This document shows, in pieces, positions 34,783 to 47,005 of a stretch of 64,000 nt of DNA (position 1 is its first letter; each line of letters opens with the position of its first letter). The translations under genes and the position numbers were made by a program. Source of the DNA: Heterotrichella gracilis (lineage: Eukaryota; Sar; Xanthophyceae; Tribonematales; Xanthonemataceae). Under the pieces are notes generated by a model, which did no database searches, was not told the origin of the DNA, and saw only the letters and a list, made by a program, of their open reading frames with translations. The stretch is from positions 33,889 through 97,888 of the forward strand of contig JAULBX010013651.1 of assembly GCA_032358255.1 (NCBI GenBank), given 5' to 3'.

Positions 34783-35773
34783 GCCCCTATTCCCAGTCCA
34801 ACCCAAAACGAGTGCCATTATGGTCCCTGCTCTGCTTCCTGCGGTGCAAGTTGACTGCCCTTTTCCTTCTGCTATTACTTTCGACCCTGTAAGACAAACA
34901 CTTTCCTATTATGTGAACCACTAACTTTGACGCCTTGTGCGTGTTGGCTTTACCACCGTTGCTTTGTAGCATTGCTTGGCAAGGCTCTTTGACAGTGTCC
35001 TGGTACTTATCACTCTTTATTTTGAACCAAAACAGTGACGCCTTGTAATACTTGCTCCAATTTGTACATAACTCCATTTCATTGGGACTTTTGTTTTCTG
35101 CTCTGTAAACTTCCAACTGTTTGTCTCAAGCTACACTGTAGCTTTCAGTTTGCTGCCCAAAGCAACAAAACACTGTATGTTCCTCTCACTGCGAGTGAGT
35201 ATATGTCATGACGCCCAAGCGCCAGTGACCCGAGGGCACGTCATGTGACATGACAGAAGATGCACAGGTCTGGACGAATTTGTACAGTGCTAAGTGATCA
35301 AGGCCTAAAGCCTTTCCTTATCTACTGCCATAGTGGCTAGGGAGTTGTGCAGGTGCTTATCACTTGATGTTTTTTCGAGCATTGGCATCGTGACTCTTTG
35401 CCCCATTTCCCAATCTCATCCTCCCCTTACACATTGGGATGTCAAATTGTCCACACGAGACACAGCCCTCGGCTACTTATTGTTGGTAATGCGTCACAAG
35501 AAAATACTCTACAACGTTGCCTGCACTGGTTAGCCTTTGTCGTTAACCCACAACCGACAGTAGTGTACAACGTTGCCTGCACGGTGACTTTGCCTGATTC
35601 TGGAGACAAAGCTAGACCTTTCTGCAGCTGTGACGCACGTCCGTTGTTTGAACGAATATCGCGCTGTGATAAACCCCTCACCTCTCCAAGATTAACACAC
35701 TTCAGTGGCTGCACTTCCGTCAACGCCTTCCATAGGGTTGCAGTAACCTTGTAGTGAAAGTACGAGAGGAGCC
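34783..35773. other. H2B 3' region and NECAP promoter region
   Basis: This holds the H2B 3' untranslated region, with TGTAA-type words (TTGTAATA near 35044, CTGTAAAC near 35103) like algal polyadenylation signals, and then the NECAP upstream region. A direct repeat TACAACGTTGCCTGCAC occurs at about 35510-35526 and 35566-35582. No gene seen. Confidence 0.5.
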
Positions 35774-37391
35774 ATGGCAGACGAGGTGGTAGAGCAGACT
35801 CTGTGGATTGGAAGGGGGGTGAACTTCTTCAAAATACCCACCAGAACCTCAGCTCAGTCTGGGCACAAGAGTGGGGAGTGGCAGGTAGCAGACAAGATCT
35901 TTTCTGGGAGGGTCCGGTGTGTTGCCAAAGGAGAGCTGTGCGAGGTTCGAATTGAAGACCCTGATACGTAAGTCGCTACTAACACACTTGCCCCCATTCC
36001 AATGTTTCTCCTTCAGCACATTGATCCAGCCCATCTCACCATGTATGCATGCATATGGCTGTCTAGTGCGCCATAGGAAGCAGGGTTAATGCAGGGCAGC
36101 AAAGTCGTCACTGAATAAGGGACTAGCTACCCACCGCTGAATGCCTACTGAATGCCGCAGGGGTGACCTTTTTGCTGTGTGTCCCATACCCAAGGGCGAG
36201 CGCCTGCTAGCTGTGGAACCAGCAGCTGACAGCTCACGGAACTTTGTCCTGCGACTGATTGATCCCAACACTCACCGGCATGCCTTCATCGGCATGAGCT
36301 TTCCGGAAAGGGGAGAGGCCTTTGACTTCAATGTGGCACTGGTATGTGTCCACCAGTATAGCCCTTCAACAGGGTATTAGAGTTGCCGTTCTGCTGACAT
36401 ACGCTGCACGCAGGTTAATATATGCTATAGCACCGCGCCCTCTCATCACACGCGCAGAGCAGCAATCCGTCTCTACCACCCGCATCGCCCACACTATATA
36501 AGAATCAATTTTGATGTTCCACAGGCGGACCATGAAAAGCACCTGTTTAGGGAGCAGTCGTTTCAGCAGTCCACCACCCAGGGCGCTGAGCTCATCCCCG
36601 AGGCAGCCACGCTGTATAAGAAGCAGGACCTGTCCCTGAAGGAGGGCCAGACCATGCACATCAACGTGAAGCGCAGCAGCGGGGATGGCCAGGGCTTCTT
36701 GTCAAAGCTAGCGGCCACCACTAGCGCAGCAGGGACCGGCAGCCTGCCTTTGCTAGCGCCGCTGGCGCCGCCTCCCGCAGCACCACAGGTAAGGGTTGCA
36801 TGGGACACTGGCAGATAGTAACGTACATGCAGTAAAGCAGCATAGCCAAGTTAGTAGCCAGTCTTGCATACGCGACTGCAAGCAAGGTCCTGTCACTGTT
36901 TATACCATTTGTTGATAGCATGGGCACAGTGTGCATGGTCTGCGTGCCATGCACGTTTCTAAGCATGCTGCCGACCTTATGCTACATGGCATAAGCTCAT
37001 GGCAATGTGCCACCCGCGCTGGGCGGCGCTACCTGCATGTCAGCATGCAGCTGTCGTCTCAAATCTATAGGAAGCATGCCTTGGGGTACATGGTCAAAAC
37101 AACAGACACGCACAATTGCGCCAAGAATGTGGGCAGTTTAGGGTTTAGGGTTTAGGTTGCCTAAACCCGAAACAGGCCTGGTTTGGATGCACCTACATAT
37201 CCTAGTGGTTCGTTGTACTTTGAAAACATCGATTAGTCCAATCAATGATTTTTAAATTTAGTTCCATGGCACCACCGCAGGCTACCTACAGCATCCCGCC
37301 ACCGCAGCCACCACAATCGCAGGCGCCAGTGGAACCCAGCCTTGCAACGCAGACGACAGCCACATCCCAGTCTGGCTGGGCTACGTTCTAA
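35774..37391 (+). CDS. NECAP-like endocytic adaptor (DUF1681 PH-like domain)
   Basis: Four exons: 35774-35967, 36161-36341, 36525-36788, 37281-37391. They total 750 bases, 249 residues. The N-terminal 150 residues match the NECAP PHear domain: VNFFKIPTRTSAQSG..SGEW, GRVRCVAKGELCEVRIED, GDLFAVCPI, VEPAADSSRNFVLRLID, HAFIGMSFPERGEAFDFNVAL. NECAPs bind the AP-2 clathrin adaptor in endocytosis. The tail is Pro/Ala-rich and the protein ends in GWATF; W-A-T-F at the C-terminus is the WXXF motif by which animal and plant NECAPs bind the adaptin ear. The extra intron between 36788 and 37281 contains a TTTAGGG tract. Confidence 0.92.
37136..37157. repeat. Interstitial TTTAGGG tract in NECAP intron
   Basis: Three perfect TTTAGGG units followed by TTGCCTAAACCCG, which is inverted telomere-like sequence, in the last NECAP intron. 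Similar tracts occur at 38885-38908 and 45348-45369 in other introns. Confidence 0.9.
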
Positions 37392-38388
37392 GGCCGGCAT
37401 GTGCCACGATGACCATGTCACGTAGGAGTTTCCCTTTGGTTGCGAATTAGAATGAACCCAGCAAATATGCCTGCGGCGGATGGCGAGGAGGTCAATGCCG
37501 CGGTGTACCCGGTGCATGCAGTGACAGTGAACATGTGCAGAAGCCGCCAGCACGCAGCTAGTATTAAGTACCATGTACTGGGTGGTAGACTATTGCAAAT
37601 TAGCCACTAGCAAAGGAAGTGCACTCCACAGACTGCAGTGCTTTGAACAGGGATTATCCTATGCGAATCGTTTACTCACAACAATGCCAGCAGTGCTCTC
37701 CATGGACTGAATATCACTTGAAATCACATGTCATTTACCACCTTGAATTTTAATTGCAAGGTGTGCGCATTGCAATGCGAACGGTCACTTATCGTGAGTA
37801 ATATCAGCTGCAAAGTCACGCACCCATGAATGCATTTACCGGAGTTCTCATCATCCTATCATTATGATCATATACAATAAGCTCTGGCCAGTCCGTACTA
37901 CCAGTGGTAAATGTGCGAGTGCTGAGCTGCAGATTGTGCTAGACATCATACTTAGTATTCGTCTATTCGTGTGCGCAGTGCATGCACAGTGCCGGCATAT
38001 GCAATATACATAGCCCAAGGCGCGCGTGCACTTTGCCTGGAGATTACCGTGTGCAATGTTGGTTTACTAAACCAAATATTGAAACCAATATTGGTGGAAC
38101 ACAAGTAACATATTGCCATATGTCATTTAAAAGGAGGCGCCTGCGCACCAAGGCTGCCACAGGACTTGCATAGGCATTGTGGTGCCGAGGTACCCCCTAA
38201 CTCCCCTTTTTTAAAGTTGTATGCTTTCCATTTGTTCTCTCTTTCTGTGCATAATAGTATTCCTGGCTTGCATGCATGGCACAATAATATGTCATTGGCT
38301 ATCTGCCGCCCCTGGGCGCTACCCACACTTGGCTGCCCACCCCATGCTGCCGTAGATGACACGCCAGCTGTCCCATGTGCCAGCCGCC
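37392..38388. other. Convergent intergenic region
   Basis: AT-rich spacer between the 3' ends of the NECAP gene (+) and the plastid-type gene (-). No gene or strong repeat is seen. Confidence 0.55.
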
Positions 38389-39576
38389 TCACAAAAACTT
38401 GAATGGCATCTTGTCCCCTGGATTCAGGGTCATGGGGTCTCCCTTCCAGTCCAGCACCACTTCCGCATCCTCTGCACTGCTCACAACTTGCAGGCCGCTT
38501 TCCCGTGTCTCCAAAGTGTCTGGTATCTGCGGCCTGGGCACCTATGGAAACACATGACCAAGTCTCAGGAGGCAATTGCCGACGTGCGTGCAGCTCAGGC
38601 ACAGTCATTTATGTCTGTAGAGGCCTGCGCAATGAGGTTTCCATATTTTAACAAGAGCTGAACCACTGTAATTATGGTGTAGTGCAGCTGAACTACCTTG
38701 GGTTTGCTTAGGTTGATGCGCATGCCGCTGCCGTTGCCGTTTGTCCCATTCAATACCAGTGGTTCTGAAGCCTCGTCCTCGATTGTCCCGCTGGTGCTTG
38801 GAAGTATAGGGCAAGATCGGTACACGTGCCAGGTTGGTGATCCATCCACCATGAAGTTCTGGAAGGCAAAAACCGAAAAGGTCTCGGGTTTAGGGTTTAG
38901 GGTTTCACTGCCCCGCAATGCGCCGCAAGGAGGTGACCCACATCTGGTCACAGCAAGGAAATGGGCCAGTTATCGCTTGAAGGCACACCGGCAGCGCACC
39001 TGCATCCGCTGGCTCCACGCCTTGTGCTGAACTGGTGGTATGCTTGCCCAGAACTCCTCAAGCTCTGAAACCGTGTCAAACTCCACTTCCAACTGCAAGA
39101 CAAACACCCGAGCATGGTTTTCGGACTCGGTTGACCCAGTTGCAATCAGGAGCCAATTAAAACAATAAAGACAATGAAATGTTTGTCGCTATGTGCGGGA
39201 AGGGTATGCAAGCATGGTGCCTACCTCCAACCGAGACTCAGGCACGCCAATGGCCCCGCTGAAAATCCTGGTGCTGCCGGAATCGAGACCAGCCTTGCTT
39301 CCTATGTCCCTCACCCACTCCTGCACCAGGCTGACGGCCTCCATCTTCACGCCATACCTGCAACACGCTGCACTGTGAGCCATCGTGCAATGCATGCATG
39401 CATGTTACGAATCTCCGACGGCAGCTCGAGGCGACGTACTTGATGTCTATGCACCACCTAGCTCGTATGGAGCATTGTGCTGATAAGGCTGTGGAACGGG
39501 ATCTTGCTGGCCGCAAGCCAAACAGCTGCTTGGGGACTGGGGGCCTCGAGAGTTGCATGCTGCACTGTGCCGCCAT
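38389..39576 (-). CDS. Putative plastid-targeted protein of unknown function
   Basis: Five exons: 39576-39458, 39357-39225, 39092-39000, 38858-38697, 38541-38389. They total 660 bases, 219 residues, all phases closing. The first 40 residues lack acidic residues, are rich in Ser, Arg, Pro and Ala, and contain RPARSRSTALSAQCSIRA, fitting a chloroplast transit peptide. The mature part has VQEWVRDIG, GVPESRLELEVEFDTVSELE, FWASIPPVQHKAWSQRMQNF and DGSPTWHVYR. The beta-helix pattern with an 'E-F-W-A-..-P' helix recalls dimeric alpha/beta-barrel proteins, but this is only a guess. The C-terminal third is polar and probably disordered. I do not recognise a named family. It is divergent from the GalT-like gene with 279 bases between the ATGs. 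Confidence 0.7.
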
Positions 39577-39855
39577 GCCTGGCGCGACAGGGAAGTGCGT
39601 GGACCGAGTTGGTGTGGCTGAAAATATGCAGCAGAAAAGGGTTTGGAGTCAGGGTGAAAGCGGTCGAACACAGGTCAAGGCGTTATTGCAACGCATATAT
39701 AGCCCTTTGTCTGTCCAACTCACATGCCCTCTACAGTTGGGCATGCATTTGCCCACTGAGTTCCTCCTTCCTTTTAGTACAGGGTCTAGGGAAACAGACA
39801 ATCCTGTCGGCACCTTTAACTAGCAAACCAGCTATGACACTTGCTTGCCCCAGCC
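39577..39855. promoter_or_regulatory. Likely shared (bidirectional) promoter region
   Basis: Only 279 bases separate the start codons of two divergent genes, so both promoters must lie here or within the first exons. A GCATATATAGCC TATA-like word is at about 39692-39703. Its position fits transcription toward the plus-strand gene. Confidence 0.5.
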
Positions 39856-42052
39856 ATGCCTCCCAGGTGCATGTTTGGCTGGTGCCAACCAGTTGCTAGC
39901 AGATACCACCAGTTCCACAAGCCACCCAACGCCATACAGCAGCGGATGCGCCTCACAGTCACTGCCGCAGCAGAGTACACTAACCTGTTCCAGCTAGCGC
40001 AGGCAACAGCAGCTGGGACAGGACCAGACTCAGTACCCTTCAATCGCATATTCAAGCTCAGCTACCTGCAAGCTGAGTGCCGAGCATCTGCTCAGCTATC
40101 GGATAAATATGGTGAGTTTGGAAACGTGCTGGAACAAAGCATATCCAGCAAGGGCCAGTGCAGGGCTGCACGACAACCATCAAAGCAAACCAGTGCCTCC
40201 GCACCCCAACGAGAGGTTCATGGGTAAGCCAAAGCCAGAAACCCATACCAGTGTGGCGTGCTCATCAGCCTCGCTTGTTATCCCAGGTGTCCCTGAGGAG
40301 AGCGTGCAGCAGGTGGTGAGTGTGAGCAACAGCGTGACAGGTGAGCAGGTGTGGTACAACGTGGAGCGGTCCCGAAAGCCCCAGAGCTTCACACAGGCAA
40401 GCGGCATAGTGGACCCAACAGAGGGCGGCAAGACCTGTGACTTCTGCCGCTGGGACCAACTGACAGCCACAGATACCTTTGGCAGGTACATACAACCAGG
40501 GTTATTACCGTAACCCTACACAAGGGTTTTGCTGGGGTGGCAAAGACCACAAACCTGTGTACCCACGTGCCCCAAGTATCACGTGAAATGTACCCGCACC
40601 TGCATGCGCACCCGCACCTGCACCTGCACACATACCCACACACACTGTTGCCCCCCTCAGGATCGAAGGCCCCCACGCAGTGTCCGGGAGCAACCTGTTC
40701 AAATGCTGCGCACCCTGCCATGGCCTGGTCCTGTTCAAGCACCACCACCCCCACACATTCAATCTGGCACAGCTGGCTGATCTGATGGCAGTTTCCTTGC
40801 GCTGGTTCCATGCGGCATCCCATGCGCACCCTGGCGCCCACCACCCCTTCCTTGTGTGGAACTGCCTGCCTAGGTCAGGTGCCAGCCAGTTCCACGGCCA
40901 TGCGCAGGTGTTCCTCAGCCAGGTGAGCACGCATGCAACCAGATACAAAGGTATCTGTATCATGAGATCAGACGGTTGATGTACCGTATGCGTATGTGAG
41001 TATGTCAGGGAGAAGCGAAGCAAGTACAACCAAAAGCAGTCACTTGTGATTTTGACACAAAAGTTTTATTCCAATGGCAACAAAAGATTATCTATACATG
41101 AGACACTACCCGATACCCTGACTTGTTCTTTGACCCTACCAGGTGCCCTTCCCAGCCCAGGACAAGCTCCACCTGGCAGCCAAACAGTACCGATCCGCAC
41201 ATGGAGCATGCATGTACAGTGACATCCTGGAGGCGCATGCGGCGGTGGGGCTGATGCGGGAGGTGGCGGTAGGGGGGGGCAGGTATGCTGGCCGGATGGG
41301 GTCATCCATGAGGGTTTGCAGGAGTGAGTGTACGGGCATGGTCTCAGAGATGCGAGGCTGGGGGAGGGAACGTGCGCTAATGGAGATAAGCTGTCAAGGG
41401 CTGAGTATCCTTTAGCACACATCCTTGCCTCATGCGCCTCGCATTTGCGCCAACTCACCCCACACCCTCAGTGATACTCTTTTGGCCATGCAGTGCATAC
41501 TACTACCCCAGCCTGGCCCCCTATCGCGACATGGAGGTGTGTGTGATGGGCCAATCACTGAACTGCCCAGCCTTCCACACCGCCCTCCACACGGCCCTGC
41601 GGGGACTGATAGATGAGCTGGGGGTGGCCACATTCAATGTGGGGATCCTGAACATCACCATCGGCGAGGCTGCTGCTACCAATGGGAGCCAGCCGTGGAT
41701 GGACCAGCCTGTGTTTGCACGGTGGGTATTTAAAATAAAGTGATTCTCACTTGTACTACACGGGTGGCCAGTTGTATATCTCATCCAATGTCCCTTTGCA
41801 CTCTGTTGGGAAATATGTTTTTGGCCAGGTATTGCCACAATCATTATTTTAATGACATTTATTTGGTACTATTTTGATGACAGTATTTTGACCTGCAGGA
41901 TTGTGTCGCGTGGCAAGCTCACCAGCGCAGCCTCGGATTTTGGCGGCCTGGAGGTGTTTGCGGGGGCCATGGTTGGAAACACCGACCCCTTTGTGGTGGC
42001 AACAGCACTGGACAGGACCAAAACAGCTCTGACTAGGGCGAGCTCTGGATAG
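39856..42052 (+). CDS. GalT-family (HIT superfamily) nucleotidyltransferase-like protein
   Basis: Six exons: 39856-40111, 40287-40485, 40661-40922, 41143-41282, 41494-41721, 41899-42052. They total 1,239 bases, 412 residues. KTCDFCRWD at about residue 145 gives a Cys-x2-Cys pair as in zinc sites of galactose-1-phosphate uridylyltransferases and plant ADP-glucose phosphorylase. PHAVSGSNLFK follows, then LVLFKHHHPHTFNL, and the active-site strand NCLPRSGASQFHGHAQVFLS with the H-G-H-A-Q triad motif whose middle His forms the nucleotidyl intermediate. The C-terminal half has SLAPYRDMEVCV and NVGILNITIG. The family moves UMP or AMP between sugar phosphates; the actual sugar is unknown. An alternative start is the next Met at 39886. 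The exon 4 donor at 41282 was chosen because it alone keeps the frame. Confidence 0.82.
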
Positions 42053-42676
42053 GGCCCAAGTGGTGTGCAGTAGGAGAGGAACACGACACGTGGCAGGGCA
42101 GCGCTGCCACAGTGGTGAGCGTGCCTGCCAGTAGATATCATGTCGGACTGCATTGGCGTTCAATTTGTAATCTTATGCTGCATTATGGGAATCCCATCCA
42201 ATGCCGTTCAGTCCAAAATGTTGCAACCTAATATTTGCAGCAGATATTGAAAATAATAATTCCATGTGCCATTTGTTACCCAATTTGGAGACTACTTTCA
42301 CTTCACGTACACTAATTGTTCACATTTTGTCCCCTTGTCCATTGGACCCCCCAGCTGGGCGCATAAATAGTTCTCTGATTAATGATAGTCTCATCTGAGA
42401 TTGCAGACTTGTTGCATCTGGATAATATTATTGTAACATTTACATTGATCAACGTAAACCCAAGTAAGCAAGCGCTCGAGTTGCATGCATGCTGAATGCA
42501 GCTGTACAGTCGGATAGCATGATCACAGTCTCATGCCACGTATTATATGCCACACAATCTTATACCACATTATGTCCGGACCACAGTGCAAGCAGCTCAG
42601 TGCCATGGCGTCATGACCTGCATGCACCAAATGGTCCACTAGTCTCAGCACCGTGCGCCACGGTGGCATCCCTGTG
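42053..42676. other. Convergent intergenic region
   Basis: AT-rich sequence between the ends of two convergent genes. A TGTAA word near 42166 may be the polyadenylation signal of the plus-strand gene. Nothing else recognised. Confidence 0.5.
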
Positions 42677-45600
42677 TCATTCTTCAGGCCTGCACGGGTC
42701 ACCCTCCCCATACTCACGAGGCCCCCTGCCCCACATGCCACCACCCCCTGCCCGTGTTTCCTGCCCGCGCGCGCTCGACTCCTCCCCCTGACCAACCCCA
42801 TCGCCCCTCAGCAAATCAAAACCATCGATTTCCCATGAGCCCGCATGGGTGACATCCCCCCCCCTCCACCTCCCCATATAATCCGCCCCATACGGTGCAT
42901 CAAAGCTGTCAGAGCTGTCAGTCCTGGGTACCCAGCTGGCGACCCCCCCGTCACCGCCACCATACCCTCCCCCCCTGCCACGTGTCACCCGGGTGCTGGA
43001 TGCCCCCGAGGAGGGTAACACTGCATGGGGGGCGGTGCGCGGCACGGGGGTGGAGGGTGGGACAGCATGCATCCCTCGCCTGGGTGGGGTGTGGCCATGG
43101 CGGTTGCTGATGGCCTGGTGAGGGCTGTGGCCAGCTGCCAGGTGGCGGTTGCTGGTGTGCTCCACACCGTGCTGGCTGCCAGTCCATGAATCTGCCACCG
43201 CTCGCCTAACCATCGCCATGTCAGGCTCAGACGCGTACTCCCCAGTACCTCCCCTGTTCTCTGATCCCACCATGCCCCCCCAGCGGTGCAACCCAAGGGG
43301 AGAAACCTGCCCGGATGCGGCTGGTGGGGAGGTTCTGCCAGGTGGCGCCCCCCTGACCATGTGGGTGGGTGAGGCGGGGGACATGGGCAAGGGGGACGCA
43401 TCGCCAGAGGTTGAGGGAGAAGAATAGCGCGCCTCCAGCTGGCGTTGGCGTGTGCCAGGTGTCGGATGCATGGCACGCAGGTGGGTAGGCCTGGGATTAT
43501 GAGTACTGGGAGATCCTTGACTGACCTCGCTGCCTGATCCGCCCTCCTCAGTTTCCTGTAGGGCACAATGAGGGTAAACTTATCTATTCATCAATACTAT
43601 CAGTGCATCTGTATACACAAGGCCACCACCCTGCCAGTAGAGTGTCTGATTCCACAAACAAAACACAGCCTGTCAGACAACATACAAATTCAACTATTGA
43701 ATGCCATAAACGAGCCGCGCCTCACTCCGCACCTGCTCCCCATCTCCCCCGCCGCTCACCTGCCCTGGCCCATCCTCCTCACTCCCCCCCTCCCCCTCAC
43801 TGCTGCTCACACTGACAGCAACCACAGACCGATCAGGGCTCCCCTCCTCCGCCCCCTCCCCACTGGGTAGCCACTCGGGGTCGTCCCACTCATCCTCCTC
43901 GTCCATGCTGTCATGCGCCATGTGAGCGAAGTACTCAAGAGCCACGCCGAAGGGGAGATTGATGCCTGATGGGCCGCCCAGCATGGTGCGCAGCTGGTGT
44001 GCAGACAGGTGGGGGCTGGGAGCAGGGCGGGGGGTGCTGCCTACACACAACGAATTTTCATGGGTTGGCTGGTTGCATGCAACATGGCGAATCAATCAGA
44101 CTGCTCACATGCAAGCGACTGGGAGGGTTGGTGTTGCTGAGTGGTCATGCAAAGTTCTGCGCACACTTATGTATTACTAAATTGCCACACCGGTTGATCA
44201 ATGCTGGGGATTCCCGGTACCCACTAGCCGTGGCGAGACGTTTTAGCCGTAGCCCTGGTTACTCCTTCCAAATGCCAGTAAGGGGTCTGGCGTTTAAAAG
44301 TGCAAACCACTGCACAGCCAATGCCATATTAATGAGTGTACCTCAACTGAATACAAACATCTGCACACCTGTGGCCTGCGCCTCCCCCGTGGCATTGATC
44401 ATATCCACCTCCACCTCGTGGAACGACCCCCCCTCCCCAAAGTCCAGGGTCCACCATGTGAGCAAGGGGGAGCGCTGCCACTGGGGGCGGAACACCACCA
44501 GAGCAGCCAGTGTGAAGTAACCCCAGCCCAGGCGCTGCACCTCAAAGGGGGGTTCGCTCATCTCAACAACCTGGGGCCTGCGGATAATAATAAAACATAT
44601 ATGGGTTTATATCGACAAATAAAAGAAAGCAAATCTGTTCTCAACAACCTGGGGCCTGCAGGCATGAGTGGGACGTTCCATCAAAACATGTAAAATATAT
44701 GCATCACATGGGCGATGCATGTGGTCACTAAGTATTGTGATGCACGCTGCCCACCCTGGGCAAAATTGCATGCCACGACATGTTGCAAAATGGCGTGTGC
44801 GGTACATATGAGAAAGCATGTAGGCTGACCACCTGCATGGGTTGCAGGGCGCCGTCGGCTGGGCAACAGTGAACGCAACGCAATGCAGCTGTATGTTGTA
44901 TCCATGGAGACAGACTAGGCATGTATTAGTGCTAAACTTCCATCCAGAATGCTATGCAGGGCGCAGAGTGACCCTCCTGCACTTGCATGGTCGTGATTGT
45001 CCCATGGTGGCTCCAGGCTGGCGTCCTTGGTTCCGCACCTGAACGTTGGGTGCAGGCGCACGATGACCCTCTCAATGTATCTCCTCTCCTCCTCCTCGTT
45101 GTCCATGCGCACAAAGAATCCCCAGCGGTGGCCATGGCCCCCGGAGTAGCCGGACTGCACACGCACAACCAAGCTTGGATCCAGGGGTACCGCCCCACTG
45201 CAGGTGATGGGACTTTAGCAATGTCACTGGACATTATGCCTGCAACTCCAATGTGGCTTTATATAGAAACATTTCTAGCATTACTGCAGGAATGGGTGGT
45301 CGACAACTCCCATGGGCCTATATAGGGTTAAAAGGGTGATGAATGGTCTAGGGTTTAGGGTTTAGGGTATAGAGTGGGGATGGGCTGGTTGACGTTTCAG
45401 CTTGCTGACTGAAGACACAGCAGCCTTGGCACAAGAATGAACCTGCAGATTCAAATGGTGCACTGAAGGGTTTAGGGGCTTACAGTTGGCACTTCCGTGT
45501 GGTGGTTGCCCACATAGATGCGCTTGGTCACCACCGTCCTCCGGCTCAGCTGCTCCTTCTCAGATGCCACCTCAGCAGCACGCTGGGAGTACTGCTGGCT

Positions 45601-45879
45601 GTAATCCCTCTCCAAAACTGTGGCCATTACGGTGTCAGGTTGAGCACCTTGCTCCGATACCTGCTGCCTACACAGGGGGCAGCTGCGGGCTCCAAACTGG
45701 TTGCACTCTGCCCCACTGGTGTTGGGGCTGCCCACCTCGAAGAGGCGTGACAGGCAGAACTTGCAGAACCTGTGTGCACAAGGCGTGCACACGGGCTCGT
45801 AGAAGAGCTCCATGCATAGTGGGCAGGTCAGGTCATCTGGAATGCCTTGGACCTCTGAGGGGCCCACCCTGCCCTCCAT
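42677..45879 (-). CDS. RING finger - YEATS domain protein
   Basis: Exons: 45879-45484, 45197-45039, 44577-44369, 44040-43733, 43555-42677. Exon 1 encodes a C3HC4 RING: CPLCMELFYEP, CAHRFCKFCL, then CPLCRQQ, as in E3 ubiquitin ligases, and ends KRIYVGN. Exons 2-3 encode a YEATS domain: HGHRWGFFVR, RRYIERVIVRLHPTFRP, SEPPFEVQRLGWGYFTL and a C-terminal strand LTWWTLDFGEGG. YEATS domains read acylated histone lysines. The VGN before the exon 1 donor fits the usual start of the YEATS fold, supporting one protein. Exons 4-5 encode about 395 disordered residues rich in Ser, Gly, Pro and acidic runs. Exons 2-5 join perfectly, but exon 1 to 2 is off by one base: either a mis-set border, a one-base error in the GGGG at the exon 2 start, or a real frameshift. 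About 649 residues if corrected. Confidence 0.72.
44638..44663 (-). repeat. Echo of the YEATS exon 3 start
   Basis: CTGCAGGCCCCAGGTTGTTGAGA on the minus strand (about 44663-44640) repeats the genuine acceptor and exon start at about 44583-44561 (CGCAGGCCCCAGGTTGTTGAGA). The copy lies 80 bases upstream within the intron and offers a second acceptor of the same phase, though its frame soon ends. Confidence 0.75.
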
Positions 45880-47005
45880 GGTGGATCAACAGCGGCCGGG
45901 CAGGTGATATATCGTGCGCTTTACCAACCTCACCAGCTGCAGCCCAATACGAGGAAAACCTATATACAAGAAAACCTGCTTGCATGCATAGCCTAGACAC
46001 CGGTGCAGCGTGCAAGGTCCCAACCCAACTTAAACCACGTAGGGCACCCACTGCCCAGCTTTGAAAAGTTTTACGGAAGCAAATACAACTTTCACCAAAT
46101 ACGACTGGTTGTTTCAGCATGCATGCAGTCAAAATAGCAGAGAGGTTTGTCAAAGGGTGCTTGGCGACAGTGCCATTATCACCCACACACGTTGTACCAT
46201 CACCTGCGACGAAGCTGGTAAAGCAACCACGATGGCGCGAAAACGTTTCGCGGGAAACTACTGTCTGCAGTTCAGTGTTGAAACTGTGCGTTTGCATGTA
46301 TACGTATACTGTGAAGGTGCAAAACTGATAGGACAATCTCGGCTGTTTTCATCGCCGCGAAGGGCCGCATGCACGCACATGTGGCATGCATGCCACACGA
46401 CATCAGGCACCCGGAGTGGTCAAGGTGTCGAGGGTTTAGGGTGCGAGGCTCCCATCTGGGTCGCCAACTCAGGGTCCCCGTTTGGTTTGTACCAGCTGTA
46501 TAATGCCCTAAAACACGATACAGGTTGCCGGATGTTTCAGCTTACGCATGACCATGGCCCTTGTGTGCCAACTGGGGTGTGAGGAATGCCACCCAGTTTG
46601 TATGGAAACAATATAAAAATTCTAGCCCATAATTTCTTTTAGGGTGTTCCCAGTTTGCAAGCTGTAACCACTTCGTTTGCCCTGGCCGCCATCCACTCCC
46701 CAGGGACTGCAGTTTGGGGACTGCGCAGCGCTGAGCCACACTTCAACTTGGGTCTGCTCAGAGAACATTAGTCTGATGCATTGTAGAGTGTAAAAGCAAG
46801 ATGGGCGGATTCAGGTGAGGTGTGCATTCACACCTGGACGCACAAACTAGCAAGCCTGTGAGGTAACCAAGCACTGGAATGTCAACATAGGAAATACATG
46901 TTGCCATAACGCAACTAACCTGGCTGGGAGAACTACCATAGTCAAAGTGCTGCGCAGCACGGGTAGCACGCCTACAACACCCACGCCACCAAGACCCATG
47001 CGCGC
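45880..47005. other. Spacer upstream of RING-YEATS gene and downstream of the LRR gene
   Basis: No gene recognised. A short GGTTTAGGG word is at about 46433. The long overlapping open frames around 46061-46582 are not supported by splice structure or motif. Confidence 0.5.
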
